A stretch of 19,989 nucleotides of DNA, taken from assembly GCA_017411235.1 (NCBI GenBank), contig JAFPMR010000014.1:1-19989 (forward strand), read 5' to 3'. Shown in pieces: positions 7,900 through 15,656 of the stretch (its first letter is position 1; every line of letters starts with the position of its first letter). The translations under genes and the position numbers were made by a program. The notes beneath the pieces were generated by a model. It worked only from the letters and a program-made list of their open reading frames with translations. It searched no databases and was not told the DNA's origin. This DNA is from Bacilli bacterium. Lineage in GTDB: Bacteria > Bacillota_I > Bacilli_A > RF39 > UBA660.

Positions 7900-8136
7900 A
7901 TGGATCAAAATGAAAGTCTTGATAAAGTAGAAAAAATAATTGAAGATAGTCCTATCAATAATCCTGATGTTACTTTCTGTGAAAATACCACATATTTAGA
8001 ATTACTTCTTGCTAATGCTAAAGATGATGAGGAAGCACAGCAAATTAAAGAAACAATTAATGGATATTTAGATATAACTGATGAGACTCCTCAAGAAGAC
8101 GATGATGAAGAAGAATCTGAGGAGGAAGAAGAATAA
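7900..8136 (+). CDS. Small acidic protein of unknown function
   Basis: 78 residues, family not recognised. It starts 12 nt after tcdA with a GGGAAGTGAT site just upstream of the ATG, so it is probably the second gene of a tcdA operon. The N-terminal two thirds are predicted soluble and helical, with one Cys; the last 20 or so residues are nearly all Asp and Glu. No membrane segment. The acidic tail could bind a basic partner, but nothing in the sequence says which. The TAA stop is inside the left arm of the terminator. Confidence 0.72.
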   Translation: MDQNESLDKVEKIIEDSPINNPDVTFCENTTYLELLLANAKDDEEAQQIKETINGYLDITDETPQEDDDEEESEEEEE

Positions 8137-8158
8137 ACTATATGTTTATTTTTTTTTG
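8132..8158 (+). terminator. Terminator of the tcdA unit
   Basis: AATAAAC (8132-8138) / GTTTATT (8144-8150) with loop TATAT, followed by a run of T up to 8158. The stem is A/T-rich and weak, and it contains the stop codon of the small acidic protein. Confidence 0.72.
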
Positions 8159-8167
8159 CTTTTGATT

Positions 8168-8173
8168 TATAAT
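8168..8173 (+). promoter_or_regulatory. -10 element of the surface protein gene
   Basis: Perfect TATAAT 23 nt before the ATG, leaving room for the TAGGTGAT ribosome binding site (8186-8193). The -35 region is poor. Confidence 0.5.
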
Positions 8174-8196
8174 TATATTGTATAGTAGGTGATTAT

Positions 8197-11100
8197 ATGA
8201 AGAAGATGACTAGTAAACATAAGTTTATTTTTTTGTCTATATTAATTCTATTATTATTATCTTCTTCTTTATTTTTTACTAGAATAAAGAAAAAATCATC
8301 AAGTGATGTTCAAGTATTAGGTAAAACTCTTGTTTTAGATGCTACACAAAACCAAGTTGTTGAACTTAAAGTTGGTGTGGATTTATTTACTGGTAATTCT
8401 GAGCAAAATAGAAAGAATAATACGGTTAATCTACAGAATGCTATTGATGCTGTTTCTAATAGTGGTGGTGGTACTGTAGTTATCCCTGAAGGTTCTTTTT
8501 ACTTTACTCAAGGAGGACTTGCTATTACTGATAGTGGTGATCCTCATGAAAAGTATGTTATAAAACCTAGAAATAATGTCTTATTAAAAGGTAAAGGTTC
8601 TAATAAAACAATTCTATATCCTGTAGAGAATAATCAACAAATTCTTGGCACTACCGAAACTAACTGTGATAATGTTTCTACTACTACTTTTACTTCTGGT
8701 CCTAATAAAGGTTTTTCTAAGAAGACAATTTGTTCAGTTGGATCAATGGATATGTTTTTCTTTAATAATTATAGATTATCTAATTTTAAGGGTACTATAA
8801 GTAATAATGTTAAGATATATACTTCTTATCAAGATATTAATGGTAATCTTAAAGATGATTATAGTACTGGTATTCTTTATAATGCCGATTTTGAAGACTT
8901 TACTATAGATGGTTCTTTAGTTAAAGGAGTATATTATAATACTTCTGGTAAAGGATTCATGTTTAATGTTTTTGAGAATTGTGATTGGAAAAATGTAGTT
9001 GTTCAATATACAGATGCTACTGGTTTTGGTGTCGATTGTCCTATTAATGCTACGATGAAGAACTGTACTGCTATTGGAAATGGAAAAGGTGGTACTAATT
9101 CGAGTGAAGGTGCTTCTGGTTTTGGAATCGGTACTGGTTATCGAAATGATGAATATATTGTTATTGAAGATTCAGTAGCTCTTAATAATATGAAATTTGG
9201 TTTCTTTTTTGAAGACCAACATCGATGGTCTGATAATAATTATTATCCTGCTACTACCGCTGATGCATATGTAGTACAAAACTCTGTTGCAGGTGGAAAT
9301 TTATATGACTTTGGTGGTTTAAAAGCTATTGAGACTTCTTATCATAATGTTACAAGTGTTACTGGTCAAAGTTCATATAATGGTGTAACTCTTACTAATA
9401 GTCATAATCGTTATCCATATTATTTCTCTAAATATTCAGTTAATAGTTCCGTTGTAAAGTCTAATTTTGCTAATAATTTACAATTATCAGGTCATATGGA
9501 AACAAATTATAGTACAGAAATTAAGTGGGCCGTAAACAATGGATTTATTGAACCTGATTCTGCAACTTCTTATGGTGGTACTAATAGTTATTCTAGACTT
9601 AATGCTATGCGTACATTATATAGATATAATGGTATGCCTGATTCTAAAATGCAATCTAGGACAGTGACTGATGTTAATACTACTTTAAAAATTGTTACTT
9701 CAAATTATAATAATTTTAAAGATTTATTTACTATTTCAAATAATAATCCTGTAGCTGTTGATGCTTATAAATATGATTTAGATGCTATTAAATGGGGATT
9801 AAATAAAGGTATATTATCTACTGATGAGACATTTAGACCGGATGATGCAGTAAAGAGATCTGAATTTATTACTATGTTATATAGAATGGCAGGTAATCCT
9901 AATGTTACTTCTACTTCAATGAATTTTAGTGATGTTTCATCAGGAGATTGGTTCTATACTCCTGTTGCTTGGGGTTATAATATTGGAGTAATTGAAGGTG
10001 AACCTGGTGGAACATTTAATCCATCTGGACCTATGACTAAATCAACTGTTGCGATTATGCTTTATAGATATTTTAATTATGTTAATGAATCTTATTCTAT
10101 TAAGTACAATTTGAATGGTGGTACTGCTAGTGGAAATCCTTCAAGTTATACTTATAATTCTTCATTTACTTTAAGGAATCCTACTAAAGCTGGTTATATC
10201 TTTAATGGCTGGACTGGTAGTAATGGATCTAGTCCAAGTAAAAATGTTTCTGTTTCTAGTGGAAATAGGGGAGATTTAATTTATACTGCTAACTGGACTA
10301 AGATATCTTTAACTAGTATTACGGCTAGTTCTTCTAAAACCCAATATACTGTTGGAGATAATTTGGATATGAGTAAAATAACTGTTACTGCTCATTATTC
10401 TGATGGCTCTACTGATACTATACCTACTAGTAGTTGTACTATTACACCTAATTCATTTAATAGCACTGGAACAGTAAGTGTTAATGTTAAATGTTACATA
10501 TTTGAAACTTCATTTAATGTTACGGTTTCTAATGCTCCTGTTACTTTAACTAGTATTTCTGCAGTAAATAGTAAGACAACTTATCGTAGGGGAGAATCTC
10601 TTGATATAAGTAAAGTTACTATTACTGGTCATTATTCTAATGGATCTAACAATAATATAAGTCCTAGTAGTTGTACATTTAATCCTACTGTATTTAATAG
10701 TACTGGAACACAAACTGTTACGGTAACTTGTAGCGGTAAAAGTACCACATTTGAAGTTACTGTTATCCAAGAATTAGTTACTTTATCTAGTATAAGTGTT
10801 ACTAATACTAAAAATGATTATGTTGTTGGAGATAGTTTGAATTTATCTTATATCACTATTGTCGGCACATATAGCAATGGTACAACTAATAATATAAGTC
10901 CAAGTAGTTGTACGTTTAATCCTACTTCATTTAGTAGTGCTGGGACAAAGACTGTTACGGTAACTTGTAGTGAAGTTCAGGGTACATTTACGGTTAATGT
11001 TTCTAATCCTCCTGCTACTTTGTCTAGTATTTCTGTTTCAAATTCTAAAGATACATATTATAAAGGTGAATCTTTAGATAAGAGTAAAATTACTGTTACT

Positions 11101-12327
11101 GGGCATTATTCAGATGGTTCAACCAATAATATAAGTACTAATAGTTGTACATTTAATCCAACGACATTTAATACTGTAGGAAATGTTACTGTTGCTGTTA
11201 CTTGTAGTGGTAAATCTACTACTTTTAGTGTAACTGTTCAAGATATTGTTGTAACTTCTATTTCAATTTATAATTTACCTAAAACATCTTATGTAGTAGG
11301 TGATTCATTAGATACTAGTGGTTTATCTATTCAAGCTACTTATAATAATGGATCTACTCAAATTGTTAGTAGTGGTTTAACTACAAATCCAAATAATGGT
11401 TCTACATTAGATTCTCCAGGTAGTAAGACTATAGAAGTTAGTTATAGCAATAAAACTACTTCATATACTATTACTGTTGCTAATACTGGTGAACCTCTAT
11501 TATCATTAAAGAGTAAACCTACTAAGATTAAATATAAAAAAGGTGAGAAGTTAAATCTTTCTGGATTAAAACTTGATTATACTGATGCTTCTGGTGTAAC
11601 TAATACTATTACTGAAGGATATACTTCTTCGATTGCTAATAATACAGTTTTAAATGAAATTGGATCTCATATTATTACTATTACTTATCAAGGTTTAAGT
11701 GTTAATTTTTCTATATCAGTATATAAGTTGAATTCATTTACTATAACTGGTAACTATAAGACTAAATATCTTGTAGGTGATAATATCAGTTACGATGGTT
11801 TAATTTTAAATCTTTCTTATAGTGATGGTTCAACCGGAACTATAGAATCTGGTTATGAAACATCTGTTCCTAGTGGAACTGAGTTAACTAAGGCTGGTTC
11901 TCAAACAATTACGGTTACTTATGAAGGTATTAGTAAATCATTTGATATTAATGTTATTGATGTATCTAATATATCTGTTAAAGATGGAACAATTAAGCTT
12001 ACTTATAATAAGGGTGATAAGTTAGATTTATCAAAACTTGTTATATTAGTTAAATATAGTGATAATACTACTGAAGAGATTAATTCTGGTTATACTTCTT
12101 CTTTAGAGGATGGTACTGTTTTAGGAAGTAAGTATGATGGTTATGAATTAACTATTTCTTATCGTGGTGTTACTACTAAAGTTAAACTTAATATGAATAG
12201 TGTTTCTGAATCAGATGATGTTCCAAATACTGGTTCATTTACTAATATTATTTTAATTATTATTGCTTTATTTGTTGGTTTTAAATTATTTGAGATTGCA
12301 AATAAACGTATTATTAAAAAAGTATAA
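8197..12327 (+). CDS. Large sortase-anchored surface protein: beta-helix, SLH-like, InlB-type and eight Ig-like repeats
   Basis: Exported wall protein of 1376 residues. Basic N-terminus, then a hydrophobic signal segment (about 9-27) followed by a basic RIKKK patch. Residues about 75-430 resemble pectate-lyase-type right-handed beta-helix proteins (LQNAIDAVSNSGGGTVVIPEG at about 79 on), a fold used for glycan binding or cleavage. Three SLH-like repeats follow at about 437-484, 519-568 and 576-627; the usual TRAE motif is degraded (RSE in the second, none in the others). An InlB/Listeria-Bacteroides repeat lies at 633-701 (YNLNGGT, GYIFNGWT). Eight Ig-like repeats fill about 705-1335, each opening with a Y-x-x-GD/GE-x-L pattern. 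The end is VPNTG (1342-1346), a hydrophobic helix and KRIIKK, an LPXTG-like sorting signal. Likely role: adhesion or glycan interaction at the cell surface (inference). Single gene between two terminators. Confidence 0.9.
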   Translation: MKKMTSKHKFIFLSILILLLLSSSLFFTRIKKKSSSDVQVLGKTLVLDATQNQVVELKVGVDLFTGNSEQNRKNNTVNLQNAIDAVSNSGGGTVVIPEGSFYFTQGGLAITDSGDPHEKYVIKPRNNVLLKGKGSNKTILYPVENNQQILGTTETNCDNVSTTTFTSGPNKGFSKKTICSVGSMDMFFFNNYRLSNFKGTISNNVKIYTSYQDINGNLKDDYSTGILYNADFEDFTIDGSLVKGVYYNTSGKGFMFNVFENCDWKNVVVQYTDATGFGVDCPINATMKNCTAIGNGKGGTNSSEGASGFGIGTGYRNDEYIVIEDSVALNNMKFGFFFEDQHRWSDNNYYPATTADAYVVQNSVAGGNLYDFGGLKAIETSYHNVTSVTGQSSYNGVTLTNSHNRYPYYFSKYSVNSSVVKSNFANNLQLSGHMETNYSTEIKWAVNNGFIEPDSATSYGGTNSYSRLNAMRTLYRYNGMPDSKMQSRTVTDVNTTLKIVTSNYNNFKDLFTISNNNPVAVDAYKYDLDAIKWGLNKGILSTDETFRPDDAVKRSEFITMLYRMAGNPNVTSTSMNFSDVSSGDWFYTPVAWGYNIGVIEGEPGGTFNPSGPMTKSTVAIMLYRYFNYVNESYSIKYNLNGGTASGNPSSYTYNSSFTLRNPTKAGYIFNGWTGSNGSSPSKNVSVSSGNRGDLIYTANWTKISLTSITASSSKTQYTVGDNLDMSKITVTAHYSDGSTDTIPTSSCTITPNSFNSTGTVSVNVKCYIFETSFNVTVSNAPVTLTSISAVNSKTTYRRGESLDISKVTITGHYSNGSNNNISPSSCTFNPTVFNSTGTQTVTVTCSGKSTTFEVTVIQELVTLSSISVTNTKNDYVVGDSLNLSYITIVGTYSNGTTNNISPSSCTFNPTSFSSAGTKTVTVTCSEVQGTFTVNVSNPPATLSSISVSNSKDTYYKGESLDKSKITVTGHYSDGSTNNISTNSCTFNPTTFNTVGNVTVAVTCSGKSTTFSVTVQDIVVTSISIYNLPKTSYVVGDSLDTSGLSIQATYNNGSTQIVSSGLTTNPNNGSTLDSPGSKTIEVSYSNKTTSYTITVANTGEPLLSLKSKPTKIKYKKGEKLNLSGLKLDYTDASGVTNTITEGYTSSIANNTVLNEIGSHIITITYQGLSVNFSISVYKLNSFTITGNYKTKYLVGDNISYDGLILNLSYSDGSTGTIESGYETSVPSGTELTKAGSQTITVTYEGISKSFDINVIDVSNISVKDGTIKLTYNKGDKLDLSKLVILVKYSDNTTEEINSGYTSSLEDGTVLGSKYDGYELTISYRGVTTKVKLNMNSVSESDDVPNTGSFTNIILIIIALFVGFKLFEIANKRIIKKV
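10309..12201 (+). repeat. Eight tandem Ig-like coding repeats of about 79 codons
   Basis: Repeat starts at about 10309, 10546, 10783, 11020, 11251, 11497, 11728 and 11962 (protein 705, 784, 863, 942, 1019, 1101, 1178, 1256). The first four are exactly 237 bp apart. Copies 1-4 carry a Cys pair (SCT...VKC or VTC), copies 5-8 carry none and have a GYTSS-type segment instead, so there are two subclasses. Copies 2 and 3 are close at the DNA level around TAGTTGTAC and TTTAATCCTAC, suggesting recent duplication. Confidence 0.85.
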
Positions 12328-12362
12328 AAAAAATAATATCTCGTTTGAGATATTATTTTTTA
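12325..12362. terminator. Bidirectional terminator between the surface protein gene and gpsA
   Basis: Perfect 12-bp inverted repeat AAATAATATCTC (12331-12342) / GAGATATTATTT (12347-12358), loop GTTT, flanked by an A run on the left and a T run on the right, so it works on both strands. The gpsA stop codon lies within the right arm. Confidence 0.88.
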
Positions 12363-13330
12363 TTTATTAGGAATTCTGCTAGTAAATGTGGATCTTGATC
12401 TTTCATAATAATGTTATAGATTAGATTTACTACTGGCATTTTTATTTTTCTTCTTCTAACAAGTTTATAAATACTTTGTAGGGTGTAGTAACCTTCTACT
12501 GTGGTATTCTTTAAGAATTCTTCTTTTTCTTCTTTTGTTGCTCCAGATCCTACGACGCGTCCAAAGGAGAAGTTTCTTGATTTAGTACTTGTACAAGTTA
12601 GTAATAAGTCTCCAACTCCTGCATAGGATAGGATTGTTTTAGGTCTTCCACCTAAGCAACCAATTAACCATTTAATATCATGTATTGATTCTGTTATTAA
12701 GAAACATTGTGTTGATTCAGGATATCCCATTCCATCTAACATACCTGCTGCTAAAGCTATTACGTTTTTAATTGAACCACATATTTGTACACCAATTAAG
12801 TCAGATGACTCTCTTAGTTTAACAGTATCGCTTTGTAGAGCTTTTTTAACTGTTCTACGAGCCATTTTAGAGTGTGATGCTACTGTTAGTGCTACTGGAT
12901 TGTTACTTGCCATATCAACGGCAAAAGAACCTCCAGAGATGATACATATTTTTTTAGTCTTTAGTTTTTCTTTAGCAATATTACTTAAGAATTCGCAACT
13001 ATTGTTTTCTATACCTTTTGATGCTATACATACTACTTGATCTTTTGTTAAATATGGATTGATACCATCACAGATACTTCCTACAAAGTGGGCAGTAGAC
13101 ATTATAAATATTACATCACGATCTTTTACTGCTTCTTCATATGAATCAGTTAATTTAATGTTTTCTGGACATTCTATTCCAGGAACGATGTCTTTTATGC
13201 ATCCATCTTTTTTATACTTTTCTAATTTTTCTTTGGACTCAGTCCACATTATGATGTCTTTGTTATTTTTATTTAACATCATGGCCATGGCAATACCATA
13301 GGCTCCTGTACCAATTAAACTTATTTTCAT
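12353..13330 (-). CDS. gpsA: Glycerol-3-phosphate dehydrogenase [NAD(P)+], divergent
   Basis: Reduces dihydroxyacetone phosphate to sn-glycerol-3-phosphate, the entry to phospholipid synthesis, in the cytoplasm. Rossmann loop GTGAYG at 7-12, ASKGIE with Lys105, the catalytic Lys188 in GSIKNVIALAAG, AGVGDLLLTCTS with Asp241, and SRN (Arg252-Asn253). All core catalytic positions are present. Two usually conserved stretches differ: SGPSFA reads SGGSFA (132-137), and the NTRAALITRG segment reads STQCFLITES. Length (325) is normal. The start ATG shares one base with the rarA stop (TAATG), with AAAGGAAAA upstream in rarA, so it is the second gene of a rarA-gpsA operon. Confidence 0.9.
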   Translation of the reverse strand: MKISLIGTGAYGIAMAMMLNKNNKDIIMWTESKEKLEKYKKDGCIKDIVPGIECPENIKLTDSYEEAVKDRDVIFIMSTAHFVGSICDGINPYLTKDQVVCIASKGIENNSCEFLSNIAKEKLKTKKICIISGGSFAVDMASNNPVALTVASHSKMARRTVKKALQSDTVKLRESSDLIGVQICGSIKNVIALAAGMLDGMGYPESTQCFLITESIHDIKWLIGCLGGRPKTILSYAGVGDLLLTCTSTKSRNFSFGRVVGSGATKEEKEEFLKNTTVEGYYTLQSIYKLVRRRKIKMPVVNLIYNIIMKDQDPHLLAEFLINKK

Positions 13331-14529
13331 TATCTTTTTCCTTTCATTTCTCTATGTAACTTATTTAAGTTTTCTTCATATTTATTATTCTTTGGATGAT
13401 AATATACACGATCTTTTATATTATCAGGTAAGTATTGTTGTTCTACCCAAGAATTTGGATAATCGTGTGGGTATTTATATAATGGAGAATTTGTTTTGAT
13501 ATGATTTGGTAAATTACCAGTATTTCCATTCTCAATATCTGCTAATGCTTCATCTAATGCTGTATGAGCACTATTACTTTTAGGACTTAAAGCCATTTCT
13601 GTTACTAAAGTACCTAATGGTATTCTAGCTTCTGGAAGGCCAACTAATTCTGCAGCATGAATAGCTGCCATTACTTTAGGTCCTATAGAAGGATTGGCTA
13701 AACCAATATCTTCATATGCTATGACACTTAATCTTCTATAGATGCTATCTAAATCACCTTCAGAGATTAATCTAGCTAAGTAGTGAAGGGATGCATTTAC
13801 ATCAGATCCTCTAATTGATTTTTGTAATCCTGATAGGACATCATAATGACCATCTTCATTTGCATCAGAGAAGAAGACGGCTTTAGCATCTATTTTTTCT
13901 ACTTCTTCTAATGTAATATGTTTATTTTTAGAACCATAATATGCTACTTCTAATAGATTAATAGCACTTCTTAAATCACCAGATGATAGATTAGCAATAA
14001 CATTTTTAGCATCTTCATCTATTTTAATACCTTTAAGTGATTTACAAGCACGATTGATTCCTTCAATGATATCATCTTTAGTTAATTCTTTTAATTCGAA
14101 TATTTGACACCTACTTCTAATAGCGGGATTTATTTTATGGTATGGATTTGATGTTGTCATGCCAATAAGAATTATAAGTCCATTTTCTACATAGGGTAGG
14201 AGTAGATCTTGTTTGTCTTTATTTAGACGGTGAATTTCATCCATTATTAGAATCATTTCACCTTCCATTTTAGCTTCTTCAATAACAATATCAAAGTCTT
14301 GTTTGTTATTTATAGTAGCGTTTAACATACGATATGGTTTTTGAATCTCATTAGCTATTGCTAGAGCTATTGATGTTTTACCTGTACCAGGTTTACCATA
14401 TAATATCATACTTACTAGGTGATTATTATTTACTAGATTTCTTAGTATTTTATCTTTACCAACTAGGTGTTGTTGACCAATAATATCATCTAATTTCTTA
14501 GGTCTTAAGATATCAGCAAGTATCTCCAT
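13330..14529 (-). CDS. rarA: Replication-associated recombination ATPase RarA (MgsA/YrvN)
   Basis: AAA+ clamp-loader-like ATPase that acts at stalled replication forks and binds SSB. Walker A GKPGTGKT at 45-52, Walker B LIMDEIHR with Asp97-Glu98, sensor 1 GMTTSNPY, arginine-finger region AIRSRC, sensor 2 SGDLRSAINLLE, and the family C-terminal part SVIAYEDIGLANP followed by the MALSPKSNSA segment. ATG at 14529 is chosen (399 residues) over an in-frame GTG at 14538 because AGGTGA lies 5 nt upstream of the ATG and overlaps that GTG. First gene of the operon, with a TATAAT on the minus strand at 14552-14547. Confidence 0.95.
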   Translation of the reverse strand: MEILADILRPKKLDDIIGQQHLVGKDKILRNLVNNNHLVSMILYGKPGTGKTSIALAIANEIQKPYRMLNATINNKQDFDIVIEEAKMEGEMILIMDEIHRLNKDKQDLLLPYVENGLIILIGMTTSNPYHKINPAIRSRCQIFELKELTKDDIIEGINRACKSLKGIKIDEDAKNVIANLSSGDLRSAINLLEVAYYGSKNKHITLEEVEKIDAKAVFFSDANEDGHYDVLSGLQKSIRGSDVNASLHYLARLISEGDLDSIYRRLSVIAYEDIGLANPSIGPKVMAAIHAAELVGLPEARIPLGTLVTEMALSPKSNSAHTALDEALADIENGNTGNLPNHIKTNSPLYKYPHDYPNSWVEQQYLPDNIKDRVYYHPKNNKYEENLNKLHREMKGKR

Positions 14530-14546
14530 AAAAATCACCTATGTAT

Positions 14547-14552
14547 ATTATA
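14547..14552 (-). promoter_or_regulatory. -10 element of rarA-gpsA
   Basis: Perfect TATAAT on the minus strand, 17 nt before the ATG; no convincing -35. The 8-bp inverted repeat AAATCACC (14532-14539) / GGTGATTT (14572-14579) brackets it, but its left arm is the rarA ribosome binding site, so it may be chance. Confidence 0.5.
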
Positions 14553-14588
14553 ACAAAAATATATGTAAATCGGTGATTTATTCGACAA

Positions 14589-14618
14589 TTGTTTAGTAAT
14601 TTGTGTTATCCTTATAAT
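14589..14618 (+). promoter_or_regulatory. Promoter of the membrane-anchored protein gene at 14632
   Basis: TTGTTT (14589-14594), 18-bp spacer, perfect TATAAT (14613-14618). It is divergent from the rarA promoter in a 102-bp gap. AGGAGAG follows immediately, so the message leader would be very short. Confidence 0.6.
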
Positions 14619-14631
14619 AGGAGAGTGTGAT

Positions 14632-15573
14632 ATGGAAAATAATGATATGGTTGTACAACCTAAAAAGAAATCTAAAGCACCATTAATAATTATTTTATTA
14701 TTAATTATATTTGCTTTAGGAGTTTGTGCTGGTATTTATATACCAAAATTATTAGATAAGAATAGTAAGGATAATACATCTGAAAATGGTAATAAAGATA
14801 CTGGTACAGAAAAAGAAGAATCTAAAAAAGAGGACGAAGTAGAAGAAGAAAAAGATACTTATGTTAAGCCTGAAGCTAATTCTAAGTATAAATTACTAAA
14901 AGAAGTTAATGAAACTATAACTTTAAATAAGAAAGAATATCATCTAGATATGTTCTATTATGATCATAATGAATATAAACAAGGTATTTTAAAAGAAGTT
15001 TATTTTGAAGGTAAAAAAATAGTTGAACCTTATTCTATTAGAGTAACTTTAGATAAGAAAGAAACTAAAGATAGTGTTATAGAGAGTGATATTAAAGACT
15101 TAAATAAATATGTTTTCTATTTAGATGATACTAAGACAGAAGATCAATATTTCTTTTATGTAGCTAATATTAGATATTTCTTTGATGATGATTGGGAAGA
15201 AAGAGAATCTTATATTTATCTAATAAATAAAAATGCTGATATTCTATTTGATAAACGTTATATGAGTTCTATGGGCGCTACTTGGGCATGGGTAGATTCT
15301 AAAGATTTAGTTCTTGATAGAAAAACATTTAAAAATACTGATCCAGAAGATGAATACTATGGTAAATATGCTTTATATTTAGGTGATAATGAAAAAGAAT
15401 ATAATCATCAACCTATGGAATTCTTTAAAGATCATTTCTATGGCTTTAATTATGAAGACAGTGATAATTATACTCATGATTATAAATATACTGTAGAGAA
15501 TGGTACATTAATGAAAGAAACACTTAACAAGAATGACAAAGGTTATACTTGGACTGGTGCAGGAGAAAGCTAA
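14632..15573 (+). CDS. Membrane-anchored extracytoplasmic protein of unknown function
   Basis: 313 residues, family not recognised. A cytoplasmic head of about 15 residues (QPKKKSK), then one transmembrane helix (about 16-38), a highly charged Lys/Glu/Asp linker (about 40-75), and an outer domain of about 230 residues rich in Tyr, Asp and Phe with no Cys outside the membrane. The head is basic and no cleavage site is evident, so it is probably a signal anchor. ATG at 14632 has AGGAGAG at 14619-14625. A single gene between its promoter and a strong terminator. Domain content cannot be named from the sequence alone. Confidence 0.8.
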   Translation: MENNDMVVQPKKKSKAPLIIILLLIIFALGVCAGIYIPKLLDKNSKDNTSENGNKDTGTEKEESKKEDEVEEEKDTYVKPEANSKYKLLKEVNETITLNKKEYHLDMFYYDHNEYKQGILKEVYFEGKKIVEPYSIRVTLDKKETKDSVIESDIKDLNKYVFYLDDTKTEDQYFFYVANIRYFFDDDWEERESYIYLINKNADILFDKRYMSSMGATWAWVDSKDLVLDRKTFKNTDPEDEYYGKYALYLGDNEKEYNHQPMEFFKDHFYGFNYEDSDNYTHDYKYTVENGTLMKETLNKNDKGYTWTGAGES

Positions 15574-15597
15574 AAAGACTTGTAAAAGTCTTTTTTT
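15572..15597 (+). terminator. Terminator of the membrane-anchored protein gene
   Basis: AAAAAGACTT (15572-15581) / AAGTCTTTTT (15586-15595), loop GTAA, followed by more T. It begins within the TAA stop codon. Confidence 0.88.
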
Positions 15598-15603
15598 AGA
15601 TGG

Positions 15604-15632
15604 TTTACTTTTAGGTGATTTTATTCTATAAT
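15604..15632 (+). promoter_or_regulatory. Promoter of xerD
   Basis: TTTACT (15604-15609), 17-bp spacer, perfect TATAAT (15627-15632). The AGGGTGG ribosome binding site is at 15642-15648. Confidence 0.65.
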
Positions 15633-15656
15633 CATAATAGTAGGGTGGTTGGTGTT

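Noticed and set aside
10546..10770. Antisense ORFs inside the surface protein and other genes
   Set aside because: They are low-complexity mirror frames of real genes with no ribosome binding sites.
14532..14579. AAATCACC / GGTGATTT inverted repeat as an operator between rarA and the 14632 gene
   Set aside because: The left arm is simply the rarA ribosome binding site, and AGGTGATTT-like words are frequent in this genome, so chance is likely.
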